From Mesocentrotus franciscanus (lineage: Eukaryota > Echinodermata > Echinoidea > Camarodonta > Strongylocentrotidae), in NCBI GenBank assembly GCA_037976565.1, contig CP137669.1, forward strand, positions 36,606,912-36,670,911: a DNA stretch of 64,000 bases, written 5' to 3'. Shown here one piece after another: positions 61,216 through 64,000 of this stretch (position 1 is the stretch's first letter; each line of letters opens with the position of its first letter). Under the pieces are notes generated by a model. That model was given only the letters and a program-made list of their open reading frames with translations, did no database searches and had not been told where the DNA came from. The translations under genes and the position numbers were made by a program.

Positions 61216-62425
61216 TCTCCGAGATTAGTATCTATTCCGAATAAAATTTGACGGAACGAGTCTGCTTTCACACACTACTATACAATCCATCTTCTTCCCT
61301 CCAGGATTTAAGAAAAAAATCACGTGGATCGAGTCCCGCGGAGAGAAGGCGTTAGTATCGTTGAGAATCCACACAACCATGACCGCTCTTCACGCTCAAA
61401 AGAAAATTATGAAGGTGAAAGAAAAAACTATGTCATTGTGACGATGCGCTGGATTGATAGATCAAATTGTTTAGCTGGATATTGAATAGAAGAATATCTT
61501 TAGACTATTTGTCTGTGTTTGATCGCACATGGATGGGGAAGCAAGCATAAAGCTGGAAGGATATACATCGAGCAAAAACGTGATCAGAGATGCCCTTGTA
61601 CTTGTGGAGATGCAGTGTTAACTTTTTGCAGTGTGCATGGGATACTAAGAGTCACCTAGCATTAAACTATTGACGGTCATGTGTTAGTGTGAGTGCGCGA
61701 AATAGCTGTCTCTGATTGTATTGGAGTCTGATTAGAGATAATGTGTGTTTTCTGGGCGGTTTCTACCAATTAAGGTGAGGACTTATCTCAAAATCAGTTG
61801 TGGTCTTGATTATTGATTAGGCCTATCATGTTACCTCATGATATCTGATTTTTTAAATAAACTGTTACCACTCCCAAAAATTATTTAGTAAAGTAAAGAA
61901 AAATGCTAATCACGTTACTGCTTATACATAACAAAAACCATGGCTTAAATGTTAATTTCTCATTTTAGGTGTGTACCTAAAGAAAATTAAGATATGTGCT
62001 TGTAATGTAAGGAAGTTCTTATCCAATGTTTAAGTTAAAAATTACTGATTATAAATCAGGTTTTAAGAGAAAAATCGATTATTGATCACGCAAGACCAAC
62101 AACGAATCTAAGTTTCATTATTGAAAAGCATTTTAACCAGAAAAGGTTATTAAAAAAACCCATATCATTAAAACCAACGCTCAATAGAGTACCAAATAGT
62201 GCTTTGGACGTTATCTGGAAATGAACACATATGTTACCTTCATCACATTGTACCAGAAAATGAGCGTATTTTACCACAAAGGCAATTTTGTTATGACGTG
62301 AATTAATGAGCATCAATTTACGTCACAAGATTATCCTCACGTTGAGTCATGATAATAATGAGTATGTCTCCTTAAATATTATGAAGGTATATGTTTTTTC
62401 ACTCGTCTGCACGCTACATCAGTTC
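61216..62425. other. Unique AT-rich DNA
   Basis: No repeat or gene is recognised. TAGGCCTA lies at 61818-61825. Confidence 0.4.
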
Positions 62426-62439
62426 GTTGCCAAGGTAAC
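62426..62439 (+). promoter_or_regulatory. RFX X-box, strong match
   Basis: GTTGCCAAGGTAAC has both half-sites intact with a 2-bp spacer. A short frame (62306-62518) spans it but has no motif. Confidence 0.4.
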
Positions 62440-63689
62440 GGAACGATTCTCTTTTTTAACCATCTGGATGATGAATGCGATGCTATTTTCAGTCATTTTT
62501 TTTGACAAATCCAAATAAACATGCACTCGACAGACCTCCAATTAATCACGTATAACTGGATGCTTTTATATCAGGCTCGATGACAATTTAGGGAATGGGT
62601 TACGATGAAGTCGTTATACTTTTTATATTTTATTTTGAAGTGATTTTGGCTGCGATTCCCGCCTAGTAGCACATTTTGTTGATTGTGGAGAAGAAGCTGT
62701 TGGTTTTTTGTGTGGAGTTGTTGGGGTTGCTGGCCAGTTGTTGACCAGTGGTTGACAATGATCTTGATCAATAATGATCACCGTGTAATAGCACCAGATT
62801 ATAATCATAATATCAGTATCAGCATAATAACAGACTAACTTTATTGTGATTATAGAATGCGAGAGAATGAACCCATAGATGGGGATCACACTGACTTCTG
62901 GCACTTCTATTTTTTGAATAGCAGTAATAGATCTTGGAAATAGTTTTCTTTTCATATTTTATTTCTTTTCAAAATCATAATTAATGGATCTGGGAAATAC
63001 CTTATTTTATATAGTCACTTTAATAATGGGGTATGATTTGGGCAGGATAGCTTAATATACTGGAAGATCTGAACAGAGAGCAATGAGTTAATGGATTCAT
63101 TTCCTTCATGACATTATAAAGACTTTGTAATCTACAATGTATATATGCTGGATAAATATGGCCTCGTCAATAAATCAAGGTTTCGATAAACTTTCAGTTT
63201 GATGAAATTTTTTAAAACCTCAGATGATATACTGTTTACTTTAAAAAAAAAGATCATGCAGCCACAAGAAGAAGGATAAACACTGGCCTGGTAGATACTG
63301 TGAATCACTTCTTCAGAGCACACAAAACAATGCTTGCTGAAGCTCAAAGTATTATGTAAATAATATCTTGAAAATAAAAAGGAGGGAAGAAAACCACGTC
63401 CCACACGTCCCATCACTGGGTATTATGCATGTTACCACACTAAAACCGCGAAGGCTTTGCAAGGATCTATTTTTCAAGAACAATCATTTTGCAAGGAAAA
63501 CCGGATATATCATTGTCAAATTAGATTAAGAATACGTGTATGAAATAATGTCTGCATTAGCTCAAAATGTGAAAAATTAGATAGGGGAATGAAAATAATG
63601 TATTTAATTCAGTCGAATGCAGGGTAATCCATCTGAAAAAAGGCAACAAGGAATCATAAAACTGCGATTGGCATGTACATGCTTTTCCA
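62440..63689. other. Unique AT-rich DNA
   Basis: A GTTG-rich stretch lies near 62695-62760. No gene, RNA or repeat-family copy is recognised before the CACTGTG array. Confidence 0.4.
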
Positions 63690-64000
63690 TAAAGATCACA
63701 GTGTCCCACAGTAATGTGTGGAAACGGTGTGTACACAGTGTCAATAATTTGAGAGTTTCCCAAATGCATTTTGTCCACACTATGGTGCATTTACTCCTGG
63801 ACGTTTGTCTACGGCCACAGTGTGTTGACACTGTGGTGCCAAGACACTGAAATTCATTCCGTTGCCACAGTGTGGAAATATCGGAACACGGTCAACACTA
63901 CAAGTGTTTCAAATCTACTATGTATTGGTACTGTGTGTGTTTACTCTGGACTTGTATATAATATGTATGTGAGGATCAGTATGTGATACTGTGCCACAAA
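63690..64000 (+). repeat. CACTGTG repeat family, second locus (cut by window edge)
   Basis: Shares GTGTCCCACAGTA (63701) with 10460, and the TGTTTCAAATCTNNTNTGT core (63906) with the 10.4-11.3 kb array. CACAGTGTG and ACACTGTG words recur throughout. The copy runs off the right edge, so its length and any boundary are unknown. The 75-78 codon frames across it on both strands are not protein-like. Confidence 0.7.

Overview
The window looks like intergenic or intronic DNA from a marine deuterostome, most likely an echinoderm such as a sea urchin. Four things point that way. Base composition is AT-rich by eye, with no dense protein coding. Very long CT/GA microsatellites occur throughout. The octamer TAGGCCTA recurs at least eight times and TACATGTA at least eleven. 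There is also a tRNA-derived SINE whose 3' end carries a GCGCTTT hairpin and a TAA tail. The species is inferred from sequence style, not proven. There are no operons, ribosome binding sites, CRISPR arrays or recognisable prokaryotic genes.

No protein-coding gene can be named. The longest open frames (133-214 codons) are mostly translated CT or purine tracts, and the rest look like chance frames. Two short frames are kept as weak coding candidates: a 121-codon ATG frame at 22093-22458 and a possible terminal exon at 61064-61215. Three places look like promoter or first-exon DNA. At 5239-6024 a TATA-like box is followed by a leader ending in a perfect CAG|GTAAGT donor. At 12340-12773 an exact NRF1/P3A2-type palindrome precedes a CAG|GTGAGT donor. 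At 21080-21380 a CpG-rich block carries a consensus RFX X-box.

Region by region:
0-4 kb: GA/CT microsatellites, a U2 snRNA 5'-end fragment, and a CT-rich minisatellite with an alternating period.
4-9 kb: the TATA-type candidate first exon and a G-rich purine block.
9-13 kb: a compact 66-nt hairpin, a degenerate repeat array rich in CACTGTG, and the NRF1-type candidate promoter.
13-21 kb: mostly featureless, with a cluster of CACGTG boxes and a decayed tRNA-like sequence.
21-25 kb: the X-box region, the 121-codon frame, a triplicated ~170-bp unit, a 405-bp foldback element and a TIR element.
25-35 kb: mostly unique AT-rich DNA with a CpG-rich block at 30.0-30.7 kb.
35-47 kb: SINEs and small TIR elements.
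47-64 kb: mostly unique DNA with a possible regulatory cluster at 47.3 kb, a CT tract with flanking direct repeats at 54.6-55.0 kb, two X-boxes, and a second copy of the CACTGTG family at the right edge.

The most interesting content is non-coding: the long foldback, the CACTGTG repeat family, the U2 fragment, the 9-kb hairpin, and the excess of strong X-box, TAGGCCTA and TGACGTCA words. I found no obvious new protein system.
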